Assembly: GCA_001584585.1 (NCBI GenBank)
Contig: LSYV01000001.1
Span: 213,069 to 277,068 of the forward strand
DNA from: Gonium pectorale
Taxonomy: Eukaryota > Chlorophyta > Chlorophyceae > Chlamydomonadales > Volvocaceae
Reading direction: 5' to 3'
DNA: 64,000 bases
A program made the translations under genes and the position numbers. Each line of letters begins with the position of its first letter. The stretch's first letter is position 1. Shown piece by piece: positions 33,952 to 45,225 of this stretch. Under the pieces are notes generated by a model. The model was given only the letters and a program-made list of their open reading frames with translations. It made no database searches and had not been told where the DNA came from.

Positions 33952-33992
33952 CCGGGAGTCAGTGTGGGCAGCACGCCCACACTGACTCCCGG
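33952..33992. repeat. Perfect inverted repeat, 18-bp arms
   Basis: Arms 33952-33969 and 33975-33992 (CCGGGAGTCAGTGTGGGC and its complement) with loop AGCAC, just beyond the LINE remnant. Confidence 0.9.
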
Positions 33993-34276
33993 CGTGCGCG
34001 TTGGACCCACGTACAACCGCCTGCCGTCCTTACCCATGGGCGAGCGATCGAGCATGGCTCCACTTCTCAGCCCGTCGTAACACGTAGGATCCACTTATTA
34101 GTCGTGGGTTCAACTCCCATGGACACTCCCCCCGTTCGTCTTCGGGGGTGAGCGGTGTGAAGTTTGGATGTGGTGATTGCTACTTCGAGTTTACACATCA
34201 CGACGATTTCTGCACGAAGCGCAGCGTAGTAGCGGAAACCAAGGCTTCCTGCGTTCGGCTGGCAAGCGTTTGCGCA

Positions 34277-36080
34277 CATGACCCACGCTGGGTGGCACCC
34301 AGCTTCCCCGAAGCAGCTGTACGCCTCAGGTGTACGCCTAGGTGGAATGACCCACACCTCCCGCCCCGCCCCGCGCCACCCCGCCCCGCGGATCCTTCGT
34401 TCGCCCCTTCCCGTTCTCCCCCCCTCGCTGTTGCCGACCCCCCTCTCACCCAATCGGGGCCCCGCCCCGCCCCGCCCCAGCCTTATGCCGCACCCTTATG
34501 CCGACGTCTCGCCCCGCCCCGCCCCGCCCTGTGCCATATACGCTTCAGAAGCACACCTAGTACGGCGTACGCTCCGCCCCGCCCCGCCCCGCCCTGTGCC
34601 ACCCTTGTGCCGCCCGCCCCGCTCCGTCCTGCGGATTCCTTCGTTCGCCCCCTCCCGTTCTCCCCCCCTTGCTGTTGCCCACCCCCCTCTCGCCCAAACG
34701 ATACGGCCCTTTCTCCCATGCCATATACGCTTCAGAAGCACACCTAGTACGGCGTACGCTCCGCCCCGCCCCGCCCCGCCCCTTGCCCCGCCCCGCCCTG
34801 CCCCTTGCCGCCCCGCCCCTTGCCGCCCCGCCCCGCCCCGCGCCGCCCCGCGGATCCTTCGTTTGCCCTATCGGCACGCCCTTCCGTTCTTCCCCTCGCT
34901 GTTGCCCCCCATCCCGCACCCTTATGCCGCCGCCTCGCCCCGCCCCACCGTGTGCCACGCTTATGCCGCCCCGCTCCGTCCCGCGGATCCTTCGTTCGCC
35001 CCCTCCCGTTCTCCCCCCTCGCTGTTGCCGACCCCCCTCTCGCCCAATCAATACGGCCACCCTTATGCCGCCCCGGACGTACGCCCCTTAGTGATCCGTA
35101 TCGTCTGGCCTGCCGCGCCGTTTACCTCATCCTCCTTAGCACGTTTCTTCCCTATGTTTTGCGCGCCCACTCCCCCGCCCCCCTTGCCCACGCACCCCTG
35201 TCATACCGTTCCTGGACGCACCTTTATTCCCTAGCCCTACTTGCCTGTGTTAAGGAGCGGAGCCACCACACCGTCCGTTTCCCTTGGCCCCCGTCGCCGC
35301 GGATCCTTCGTTCGCCCCCTCCCTGCGTGGCCCCGCCCCGCCCGGCCCCGCCCCGTCCCGCCCCGCGCAGTGTCACCCGTATACCGCCTGCCCCGCCCCG
35401 CCCCGCGCTACCGTCTGGTTCCGCCCCGCCCCGCCCCGCCCCGCGCCGCCCCGCGCTACCCTCTGATTCCGCCCCGCCCCGCCTCGCCCCGCCCCGCCCC
35501 GTGCCACCCTTATGCCGCCGCCTCGCCCCGGCTCTCACCCAATCGATACGGCCCCTTCACCCACGCCTCTCACCTGCGTGGCCCCTCCCCGCCCCTTATG
35601 CCGCCCCGCCCCGCCCCGCCCCGCCCCGCCCCGCCCCGCCCTTATGCCGCACCTTGTATGCCGCCCCGCCCCGTCCTGCGGATCCTTCGTTCGCCCCCTC
35701 CCGTTCTCCCCCTCGCTGTTGCCGACCCCCCTCTCTCCGCTGCTTCGGGTAAAGTAATGGGCTCAGCTTGGTCGATTGGATGCTGGCACGGCTGGGGTGT
35801 GGGTAGACTGCCTGGCATGGACGAGCATGAACGGGGTGCGTCCGATTGGTTCAACACCCCAACGCCGGGGGGATGCTAGTTCGAGTTATATCCAATCGCA
35901 AAGGTGTCACGTACCTACTGATTCCCGGATCCTTCGTTCGCCCTATCGGCACGCACGGCACTCCCTCACCCCCCCCCCCCGTTCTCCCCCTCGCTGTTGC
36001 CCACCCCCTTCTCGCCCGATCGATATGGCCCTTTCTCCCACGCTTCTCACCTGCGCATCTCCTCTAGTGCTGGGAGCACC
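34277..36080. repeat. C-rich BamHI-site satellite, block 1
   Basis: Irregular tandem copies of a ~110-bp module starting CGGATCCTTCGTTCGCC, followed by CCCGTTCTCCCCCTCGC, TGTTGCCGACCCCC and CCAATCGATACGGCCC, separated by CCGCCCCGCCCC runs. Module starts lie near 34389, 34631, 34850, 34983, 35300, 35677 and 35926. The plus strand is extremely C-rich and G-poor; the minus strand is rich in GGGGC runs. The left edge shares ATGACCCACGCTGGGTGGCA with 39065. Open frames above 300 codons here are compositional artefacts. Confidence 0.85.
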
Positions 36081-36255
36081 CGCGAAAAATGTCAGCGAGG
36101 CTTGGACTTGAACTTGCGATCACCGATACTCATAGGCAAAATACAATCATCTGTCTATGTTTCACCTTCGCCCTAAACAAGCAAGCCATGACATCTTTTG
36201 ATATTCGTATGCATATACACGATCCCTTCGCCCGTCCAAGGCGCCCGAGAAACTG

Positions 36256-36310
36256 GCAGGCCGGGTCCCCCAGCGTCGGGGGTACTGTAACGAAGTCTGT
36301 CTGTCTATCT
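36256..36310 (+). mobile_element. 55-bp solo LINE 3' end
   Basis: Begins GCAGGCCGGGTCCCCCAGCG and ends GTAACGAAG plus TCTG units, the same terminus as 38484-38545 and 5020-5070. Flanked by GAAACTG at 36249-36255 and 36311-36317, so it is a minimal 5'-truncated insertion. Confidence 0.8.
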
Positions 36311-36317
36311 GAAACTG

Positions 36318-38170
36318 GCCTCCGGGTCGTCCGCTCCTCGGTGGCGCTCGGAATCCCCTTCACCAACCCCCCTGCGCCCCCGGTGCTCGCCTGGCCTGCT
36401 CGCATGGCCACCGCCCGCCGTCGGCTCCAGAAGATCCCCCGTATGCACCTCTCCATGTTTGGCCGTGCCACAGCCGCTGGTGCCTACGCCCTCCATACTG
36501 CGACCTACCACATGGAGCACTCCGGTCTGCCACCGGACGCCGTTCTGGACGGCGTCCTGGCCCAGACGGCCAAGGTGGTTGACCGCTGCCTGGGGCCGGA
36601 AGACTCCGGGCGGCGACTCACCGGAGTGCCCCTCCGCCTCCTCCCTGGCCACCCCACCACTGGCGGCTTCGGCGTCCTGCCCCTGCGGCAGCACGTGCGC
36701 AGCCGCCATGCAAAGTGGAGCCTCGCATTCGCCCGGTGTGCCGGCCGTACCCCTGCCGCCTGCGCTCCCTGGCAGCGGATGCTGGCAGCCTATCTCGCAG
36801 CCCTCCACCCCTCCTTCGGCCCCCTGGCCGTCCTCACCGCCCGGCCCGCCGGGCCCTGGCTTGGCGGCCGGCCTAGCCTGCCCCCTGATATCCTCTGCCT
36901 CGCCACCGCCCTCAGCCACCTTCCCCCGGTCTCCGACGTCGCGGAACCACCGCTCGCGCCCGGTGACTGGTGCTACAATGCGCCGCTGTGGGGCAACCCG
37001 TTGCTCCCCAATGCGGGCGCGGTGGGCCGCCGGCCTGGGCTGGAGGCGCTCCACGGCCCTCTCGCCGACTGCCGTCGCCTGCTCACCGTCGGCGATGCCG
37101 TGCGGGTGGACGCAGCTCTGTCGGCGTTCGAGGAGGAGCGCCGTCAGGCTCTGGCCGCCGAGGCCGGTTTCGGTGTCTTCGCAGTGCTGGCTGGCCGCTG
37201 GGGTGCTCTGCTGCGCCGTGAGCTCGCGCCCTCTGGGGTCGCGCACGGCGCCCTGCAGGACCGCACCTTTGCGCGCGCAGCCGTCTCGTCCCTCCTCTCC
37301 GACATCTCCCCGGCCTGGCTCACTGCCGCCCGCCTCACCCTTGCGCGCCTGGCGGCGCCTGGGCCGCCGCCTGCCCCCCCACCTTCCCCGGACGAGGTTG
37401 CTGCCCTCCTCCTCTCTCGCCTGGGGTGGCGGCTGTCCGGTGACACGGTGCTGCGCCTCGCGACTTTTACGGTCAGGGCTGGCACCCAGCTGCAGCTTGG
37501 GGACCTAGCGCGGCAGCAGGGGGCCTGCCATGCTGCGTACGTCCGGGAGGCTTTGGGGCTGCCGCCCGGGGCGGTGGCCCCGGCCGCTGACCTCATCTCC
37601 CTTCGGTCGGCCTTCCCGCGGCTCTGGCGTCAAGTCAAGTGGGAGCCCAAGCACAAGGAAGTGTTCTGGCGGCTGGCTGTTGACGGGGTTCCGATGCCGG
37701 GTAATTCGCACTTGCCAACCGTGCCGCGGGAGCGGTGTGCCTGTGGGGCCGCGGAGGCTGAGGCCTCCCCACGCATGCACCATTTCTGGGCCTGCCCCAT
37801 AGCCGTCGGGTTGCGTTCTGTGGTAGAGGACCGGTGCCACTGTCCGGTGCTGCGAGCGCACCTCTGGCTGGGTGTCACGCCAGACGAGGGTCGGGTGCTG
37901 GGATGTGTGTGGGACGTGGTTGTGCTGGCGGTGCTCAACAGCCTGGAGTGGGCGCGGCGCTCTGTGCGTGCGCGTCGGCCGTTCCCCCCTTCCGGCCCGG
38001 GCTCGGCTGCCGCTGTTCTTGCTGCGATGCAGGCAGGCGTGGTAGTGAAGTTTTGGTCCCTGTTGCGCGACTTCGCTGACCTCGGTTTGCCGCGGAAGGG
38101 CTGGGATGGTGTGTCTGCTAGGCACCCCTTCCTGCGGGTCGTGGCGGGACGCCTGCACTGCGCGGAGTGA
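36318..38170 (+). pseudogene. LINE ORF2 C-terminal half
   Basis: About 617 codons are open to TGA 38168-38170. The sequence is the region after the RT core: RMHLSMFGRATAAGAYAL… helices, then FWRLAVDGVPMPG and a zinc-binding motif CACG…HHFWACP (RT zinc-finger type), then the family-specific tail LWLGVTPDEGRVLGCVWD. Endonuclease and catalytic RT motifs are absent. The open frame is long and clean, so the copy is probably young. The flanking duplications show that truncation happened at insertion rather than by decay. Confidence 0.85.
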
Positions 38171-38545
38171 CGCATTGGTCTCTCTCGTTTTTACCTTGGT
38201 TTTCTTGTTTGCCACCTCGCTTGATACCTGTGTGTGGGCCTGTCGACCGGTATGTGCTTTTTGCCGCTCGTGGTCGGGACTGGCTCCGGGATGGTGCGGG
38301 TTAGTGTTTCCACAGACATGGTTGGACTTGTTGGGTGGCGGGCCTCTATTGTGCACGGCCCGTGTGTGGGTTTCTTTCCAACCCAGCCGCGGGCCCCCTG
38401 ATTGGGTTAAGCACTCGGCCACTGTTTCATTGCTTGGTTTGTCTGCTGGTGCTGCCTTGCTGCCCGTACTTTCGCAGTAATTTCCCGGTGGCAGGCCGGG
38501 TCCCCCAGCGTCGGGGGTACTGTAACGAAGTCTGTCTGTCTGTCT
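36318..38545 (+). mobile_element. 5'-truncated LINE, 2.2 kb
   Basis: Starts inside ORF2 and ends in the (TCTG)n tail, flanked by GAAACTG at 36311-36317 and 38546-38552. Includes the end of ORF2 (to 38170), a ~370-bp 3' UTR and the GGTACTGTAACGAAG terminus. The 3' UTR recurs in the 3.8-5.1 kb insertion and, inverted, at 45.7-46 kb. Confidence 0.85.
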
Positions 38546-38552
38546 GAAACTG

Positions 38553-39017
38553 CGAAGTCTGTCTGTCTGAAACTGCGAGAAGCTTGGTAACGGACGCACG
38601 CCTGGGTCTGGCTCTCCCTCTGCTGCTCCGCTTCGCTCCGCTGCTTCGGGTACGTCAGTGCTGTCCGGTAGTACGGCAGTACGAGGCTGGTAGGTCAGTG
38701 TTCATAGGTTTCGCACCGGTCGGTGCTTAGCTAATTTGCGAGTTTCCTTTTGTCACATCTGACACCGCCGGGCCGAACTGAGCCAGACTACGTTACAGTC
38801 CCTGGCCAGTCTCGGCTCGGTGGATCAGGGCTCCACCCCCCCCCCCATCCCCATACAAGACTCTCTTTCCTGCTTGCAGGTACCCTTCTCTGCGGCGGAG
38901 CCGCGGCTAAGCGACGCAAGACGCAATGCTGGAAATGCAAAGCCACTTACCGGTCTGGCGGATCCTGCTTGCCATGAAGGGAGTAGTTGATGCTGGGCCA
39001 TCAATCTGAGTCCTGAG
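38553..39017. other. Right flank of the stacked LINEs
   Basis: 38553-38568 equals the last 16 bp of the LINE, followed by a further GAAACTG (38569-38575). 38576-38650 (GGCTCTCCCTCTGCTGCTCC, CTGCTTCGGGTA) recurs at 41666-41752. A short C-run lies at 38837-38845. No gene recognised. Confidence 0.55.
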
Positions 39018-40195
39018 ATGCTGGCTTGCCTGGGAGGGAGTTGGCTCTCGGACTATCTACTTAACATGACCCACGCTGGGTGGCACCCAGCTTCCCCGAA
39101 GCAGCTGTACGCCTCAGCCTCAGTTGAACGCCTAGTACTGCAAGCAGGAGTTCTATGGGGCTTTGGGAGTGTGTACGGTACGGAGGCTGACAAGTGGCGG
39201 GCTTGTCGGTGTGCTGGTTTCGCTGCGTCCGGTATCAGTCGGGCTGTGAGCGTCGGATCTTTCGTTCAGCCCCTCGCTCGCAATGCCCTACGCAAGGAGG
39301 TTAGTTCGGCCCATGGGCGGGACGTTCCTGAGGGCGTCGCATATCGACATCTCACGCATGGTCGCTCGATTCCCAGCCCCTCGATTGCTTTCGCAGACCA
39401 ACTAAGCAAATTCTGCCTTGTGCCTCACCCAGTCGGGGGGGGCCCGTGGCAGGGCGGTTCGTCATTCAAGCTTGCAAAACGCTGCAGTGCTTGGCGCAGT
39501 TTGTTTAGATCGTACGTAATTGTAACTGCAGCTCAACCCACCCCAGCGCCCGAACTCATAAACCAGCCAGAAATGAAGAGACATCCCAATCAACCACTTT
39601 CAAAACAAACACCCATCCAGCGGGCGCAACGCCCCATACCAGTTAAAACCTGCGACACACCGACCCCATACGGTACATTCGGATTTGTTCGGCTCTGACA
39701 GAATCTGCTACACGCTTGCCCCCCTGGCGGCCTGCCGATGGGCAACCCGCCGCCTTATGTAGGACGGCGGCGCGCTTGGTACGCCGCCGTTCCATTGGTG
39801 TAGAAGTGTGCGATAGCACATAGAATTGAGTCTGATAGTGAAGCTTACCCTACAACCGGCAACATTCCGACGGGCATCGTCGAGGCACGGAAGCGCGAAT
39901 GAAGTTGGCTGTCCGCAGTATATTCTACCTCGTTCCATTGGTGTAGAAGTGGCGCGACGCTGAAATGGCGTTTTTGGTTGGCGAGTCCGCCCGAGGACGC
40001 GTCGCCGGCAAGCATTTACAATCTCACATTGACGCATGGCTCAGAAGAACTATGCCTGCAATTTCGTCTGTGACCTCCCCCGGCACGCCGGGCAGCCATC
40101 CTTGCCGTGCCGCCCGCAGGGAAATGCCGTGCCATGAGGCCCCCGCCTGCCGAGGCCGGAGGAATGTTATCTCAGTCGTGTCGAACCGCATGGGT
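39018..40195. other. Unrecognised sequence with one 226-codon frame
   Basis: 39018-39698 (plus) is open for 226 codons without any family resemblance; its start overlaps the satellite edge repeat at 39065, which argues against a gene. TTCCATTGGTGTAGAAGTG occurs twice (near 39790 and 39934). Otherwise nothing identified. Confidence 0.3.
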
Positions 40196-41550
40196 GTCAC
40201 GTGCCGCCGCCTCGCCCCGCCTCGCCCCGCCCCGCCCCGCCCTGTGCCAACCTTATGCCGCCCCGCCCCGTCCCGCGGATCCTTCGTTCGCCCTCTCCCG
40301 TTGTCCCCCTCGCTGTTGCCCACCCAACAGCGGAACAGTGTGACCTCCTCGAGTGCAGGAAGCACTCACGAAACCCCGCCCCGCCCCTTGCCGCCCCGCC
40401 CCTTGCCGCCCCGCACTGCACCGCCCCACGGATCCTTCGTTACGCCTCAGAAGCACACCTAGTACGGCGTACGCCCCGCCCCGCCCCGTTGCGGGCGTGT
40501 GGCTGTGCGCGCGTTTGGGCGCGGGTTTGCACTTGCCTTTTTCTTGTGGTATTGTTCTTCCCGTGCCGCTCCGCCCCGCCCCGCCCCGCGGTACCCTGAT
40601 GCCGCCCCGCCTCTCCCCGCCCTATGCTGACCCGCCCCTTATGCCGCCACCCCGCCCCGCCCTACCCTTATGCCGCCGACTCGCCCCGCCCCGCCCCGCC
40701 CCGCCCCTCGCCGCCCCGCTCCTCGCCGCCTCGCTCCTCGTCGCCCCCTCCCGTTCTCCCCCTCGCTGTTGCCCACTCCCCTCTCACCCAATCGGTACGG
40801 CCCCTTCGGGGCCCCGCCCCGTCCCGTGCCACCCTTATGCCGTCTCGCCCCTTACGCCGCCCTGTCCCGCCCCGCCCCGTGCCACCCTTATGCCGCCCCT
40901 CGCCGTCCCGCGGGTCCTTCGTTCGCCCCTTCCCGTTCTCCCCCCCCCCTCGCTGTTGCCGACCCCCCTCTCACCCAATCGATACGGCCCCTTCTCCCAC
41001 GCGCGAGCAGCTGTACGCCTCAGGCCCTTGCCGCCCCGCCCCGCCTCGCGGATCCTTCGTTCGCCCTATCGGCATGCGCGGCACTCCCCACCCCCTACCG
41101 TTCTCCCCCTCGCTGTTGTCTCCCATCCCCCACCCAATCGATACGGCCCCTTCTTCCACGCCTCTTACCTGCGCATACGATTTAAGCGCTCATTTTTGAA
41201 CGCCTCATTCGTACGTCTAGTACGGCGAACAGGAGCACCATGGCCCCTCGCTTTGCTGTGTTTGGTATCATCCACATGACCCACGCTGTACGCCCTTCTA
41301 CGCCCCGCCCCGCCCCGCGTCGCCCCGCGCCGCCCCCCTCTCACCCAATCGATACGGCCCCTTTTCTCAACGCCCCGCCCCGTGCCAACCTTCTGCCGCC
41401 CCGCCCCGTCCCGCGGATCCTTCGTTCGCCCCCTCCCGTTCTCCCCCGCCCACGCTGTTGCCGACCCCTCTCTTACCCAATCGATACGGCCCCTTCTCTC
41501 ACGCTTCTCACCTGCGCATCACCTTGAGTGCGGAAAGCACCCACGAATAA
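40196..41550. repeat. C-rich BamHI-site satellite, block 2
   Basis: Same modules as 34.3-36.1 kb, with starts near 40276, 40430, 40910, 41048 and 41416, again with CCGCCCCGCCCC spacers. The end (CTTCTCACCTGCGCATC, then AGTGC-GGAAGCACCC) matches 36050-36085, so both blocks share the same right-hand boundary sequence. Confidence 0.85.
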
Positions 41551-41559
41551 TGGCAAAAT

Positions 41560-41752
41560 TCGATCTTCTCTGTATGTTTCACTCTCGCCCTCAACCGGCA
41601 AGCCATGCCAGTTTCAATATTCGTATGACCATAACCGGTCGCTCTGCCCGTCCAAGGCGTTAAAGAAACTGCGAGAAGGTACGTCACGCACGCACGGACA
41701 GTCCTGGGTGTGGCTCTCCCTCTGCTGCTCCGCCTCGCTCCTCTGCTTCGGG
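41560..41752. repeat. Paralogue of the stacked-LINE target, empty site
   Basis: 41560-41680 matches 36130-36255 (TATGTTTCAC, ATATTCGTATG, CGCCCGTCCAAGGCG, GAAACTGCGAGAAG) and 41680-41752 matches 38576-38650. The three LINE pieces are absent, so this is the uninterrupted form. Confidence 0.8.
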
Positions 41753-41949
41753 TATACAATCACTTGGTGAAAAAACTCCGGTGCTGGCGGTTGGGGGGGA
41801 TACCGCCCCACGCCTTCGCCAGATTGCGGGCTTCCGGGCCGCTCATTGCGGCGTTGGAAAGCACTGGTCACAAGGATTATGGAACTGGTGCGATTCTGTG
41901 CTCTGTCCCTCCCCTGCGCTTGGGTGGACCGGCAGTACGGTAGCCACGT

Positions 41950-42735
41950 GGGGTCAAACCTCGGAACTTTTCGAGTACCCGAATGCCTTTCCCATGACTA
42001 AGCTGATACCCATGAGGCCGAACCTCGGTGTTGTCTGTATGCAAGTCCCAGTGCTCGCCGATTGTTCACGCGCACCTGTGCGGTTGGCATTTGGTTGCGA
42101 GTTGGCGCAGAGGCCGCTCCAATACCACTGGGCTAAGCTCGTCCTACGGTTCTGGAACGGAATGGTAGAGCGTCCCGATACGCTGTGCCACCGAGTCTTC
42201 GTGGCAGACCTGAGGCTAGCGCTTGTCGATGGGGTGACTGATTGCTGGTCAGCAGGGGCACTGCGCTTGACGCGGGTATCCGGGCCCCCGAGGGACTTAC
42301 GGGTAGCGCGCGGGTAACGCACTTCGCGTCGTTGCTCAAACCCATTGGCAAAGCATTGGATAGCTTTGCTGACAGGCTTGATGCTCGGTGGCGGCTGCCC
42401 CATGTGACAGGAGCGCCCCGCGACTTCCCTAGCGGCGAGACGGGAGTTAAGATGTGCCGGTATGCCAGCTGGAAGGGGGACCCTTTGCACACGGCGACTG
42501 TGATGGCACCCAGCTTGCACCAAACGTTGATGCGGTCCAGGCTAGGGTGATGGGAGACGGAGGTGAACCGGCCCAATGGGCGAGCCCGGGCTGAGCGAAC
42601 GTGCAAGGCCTGTGGTGACCCCGCGGCCGCAGAGGATGGACTACATGTGTTCTGCGAATGCCCATGCTACGAGGAATGCCCATGTGGCGGGGAAAGGGGC
42701 AGAGCGCCCCGCAGCCATGTAAAACTGTAAATGTA
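41950..42735 (+). pseudogene. LINE C-terminal fragments, second family
   Basis: Frame with CELAQRPLQYHWAKLVLRFW and FVADLRLALVDGVTDCWSA (42088-42260), closely matching 62960-63110. After a frame change comes SFADRLDARWRLPHV, CRYASWKGDPLHTATVM and ERTCKACGDP, breaking off near 42680 before the zinc motif is complete. At least one frameshift and a TGA near 42548 are present. Confidence 0.75.
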
Positions 42736-42903
42736 ACACTGTATCATACCTGATAACACCCTAAAGGTCCATGCCACCATTATAGGAAACTGCAGTAGCA
42801 GCTTGCACGCCGTCGCCGACGGCAAACGGGCCACTAGTGCCGGGTGCTGCGTTGCCCGCCCGCTTTCTTCGCCTGCTTTCTTCGCCCGTTTTCTTCGCCC
42901 GCT

Positions 42904-43494
42904 TCACTTCGCGTCGTTGCTCAAACCCATTGGCAAAGTATTGGATAGCTTTGCTGACAGGCTTGATGCTCGGTGGCGGCTGCCCCATGTGACTGGAGCA
43001 CCCGTGACTTCCCTAGCGGCGAGACGGGAGTTAAGATGTGCCGGTATGCCAGCTGGATGGGGGACCCTTTGCACACGGCGACTGTGATGGCACCCAGCTT
43101 GCACCAAACGTTGATGCGGTTCAGGCTAGGATGTTGGGAGACGGAGGTGAAGCGGCCCAATGGGCGAGCCTGGGCTGAGCGAACGTGCAAGGCCTGTGGT
43201 GACACCGCGGCCGTAGAGGATGAACTACATGTGTTCTGCGAATGCCCATGCTACGAGCAAATCCGCGACCAATTTGAGACTGCTTTGGGCTTTAGGCATC
43301 GTAACATGATTACTATTATGAAGGAGGCCCCGCCAGCTGCGGTAGGAGCCTACCTACAGGCTGTCTGGGATACCAGGCACGCCATTCTTCGGCGCCAGGC
43401 GCTGAAGCGGGGTAGAGATGAGGACCATAACCCGCTCCCCCACCCCAATATTCGCAATTCGTCCATGGCCCCCCCGGCTTTGACGGACGTGTAA
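42904..43494 (+). pseudogene. LINE C-terminus with zinc knuckle, second copy
   Basis: 42904-43240 repeats 42316-42660 with an offset of ~587 bp. This copy continues through TCKACGDTAAVEDELHVF, CECPCYEQIRDQFE, AVWDTRHAILRRQALKRGRD to NSSMAPPALTDV and stop at 43492-43494. C-x2-C…H-x3-C-x-C is the RT zinc-binding type motif. Directly after the stop come two CTGTAAC units, the tail of this family (compare 57881-57903). Confidence 0.8.
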
Positions 43495-43539
43495 CCTGTA
43501 ACCTGTATGTGCTGTCTAGGCTGGTAGCATGCTACGGCC

Positions 43540-44327
43540 TGGGAATGGGCTGGACGGCACCAGAGCGCGCCGGACTGCCCTGCGGCTAGCGCAGTCACAA
43601 ACCAATGCTGCATTGACAGGTTGAATGTCGGCGCCGAGGGCAAAACGGGCCACTAGTGCCGGGTGCCGCGGTGCCCACCCGTATCCTGGGCTGGTAGCAT
43701 GCTACGGCCTGGGTGTGGGCTGGAGGGTACCAGAGCGCCCCGGACTGCCCTGCGGCTAGTGCAGTCACAGAACTATGCTGCATTGACAGCTTGCGTGCCG
43801 TCGCCGTCGGCAAAACGGGCCACTAGTGCCGAGTGCTGCCGTGCCCACCCGTATCCTGGGCTGGTAGCATGCTACGGCCTGGGTGTGGGCTGGATGGCAC
43901 CAGAGCGCGCCGAGCTGCCCCACGGCTGGCGCAATCATTGTAGGATGTTGCGTGGACAGCTTGCATGGCGTCACTGCGGGCTGAACCGGTCAGTAGTGCC
44001 GGTGCTGCGGTGCCCACCCGTATCCTGGGCTGATAGCATGCTACGGCCTGGGCATACTGGGCAGTGGCTGGGTTGCAATACCAGGCATCGGTTCAGTCAT
44101 ATCTTGGTGGCCAGCCATTGGAACATGCTTTTAGGAGTTTGGGTTGCTCGCTGCAGCCTGCCGAAGCCGATATTGGGGGGATATCCCATTTCCTGGGCTG
44201 GTAGCATGCTACGGTTTGTGGTGAACGGGGCCGCGTTTTCCCCAATGGCGTGTGTATTAGGCTAACCTCTTCTCACCATTGGGCTCAGCAGGGACAGAAG
44301 CAATTGCCAAAAGACATGTGGAGCGAA
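43540..44327. repeat. 788-bp tandem repeat, unit 1
   Basis: Repeated immediately at 44328-45115 without a difference that I noticed. Internally made of ~165-bp subunits with GGCTGGTAGCATGCTACGG near 43518, 43685, 43856, 44026 and 44192. An identical 200-codon frame in each unit (43663-44265, 44451-45053) is a by-product of the repeat; the subunits are read in different frames. Confidence 0.95.
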
Positions 44328-45115
44328 TGGGAATGGGCTGGACGGCACCAGAGCGCGCCGGACTGCCCTGCGGCTAGCGCAGTCACAAACCAATGCTGCA
44401 TTGACAGGTTGAATGTCGGCGCCGAGGGCAAAACGGGCCACTAGTGCCGGGTGCCGCGGTGCCCACCCGTATCCTGGGCTGGTAGCATGCTACGGCCTGG
44501 GTGTGGGCTGGAGGGTACCAGAGCGCCCCGGACTGCCCTGCGGCTAGTGCAGTCACAGAACTATGCTGCATTGACAGCTTGCGTGCCGTCGCCGTCGGCA
44601 AAACGGGCCACTAGTGCCGAGTGCTGCCGTGCCCACCCGTATCCTGGGCTGGTAGCATGCTACGGCCTGGGTGTGGGCTGGATGGCACCAGAGCGCGCCG
44701 AGCTGCCCCACGGCTGGCGCAATCATTGTAGGATGTTGCGTGGACAGCTTGCATGGCGTCACTGCGGGCTGAACCGGTCAGTAGTGCCGGTGCTGCGGTG
44801 CCCACCCGTATCCTGGGCTGATAGCATGCTACGGCCTGGGCATACTGGGCAGTGGCTGGGTTGCAATACCAGGCATCGGTTCAGTCATATCTTGGTGGCC
44901 AGCCATTGGAACATGCTTTTAGGAGTTTGGGTTGCTCGCTGCAGCCTGCCGAAGCCGATATTGGGGGGATATCCCATTTCCTGGGCTGGTAGCATGCTAC
45001 GGTTTGTGGTGAACGGGGCCGCGTTTTCCCCAATGGCGTGTGTATTAGGCTAACCTCTTCTCACCATTGGGCTCAGCAGGGACAGAAGCAATTGCCAAAA
45101 GACATGTGGAGCGAA
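44328..45115. repeat. 788-bp tandem repeat, unit 2
   Basis: Copy of 43540-44327; divergence begins exactly at 45116. Related subunit fragments continue to about 45225 around palindromic GGTAGCATGCTACC. Confidence 0.95.
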
Positions 45116-45225
45116 AAGACGCCAGCTACACATACTTGGGGTATATCCCGATATACGGGCTGGTAGCAACCAGCCCATTCCGGCGGGCCGCGCCGGTAGC
45201 ATGCTACCAGCCCATTTTCCGGGAC

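Noticed and set aside
34030..34130. Possible tRNA gene around GTGGGTTCAACTCCC
   Set aside because: Only a B-box-like arm is convincing; no paired acceptor ends or anticodon loop at the right spacing.
34278..35879. Open frames of over 300 codons rich in Pro, Ala and Arg
   Set aside because: They run through the C-rich satellite in several overlapping frames; stops are rare because of composition, and the repeated modules are read in different frames.
39018..39698. 226-codon open frame
   Set aside because: Starts within sequence shared with the satellite edge and has no recognisable domain or splice context.
43663..45053. Two identical 200-codon open frames
   Set aside because: They lie in the 788-bp tandem repeat; the internal subunits are read in different frames, and no domain is visible.
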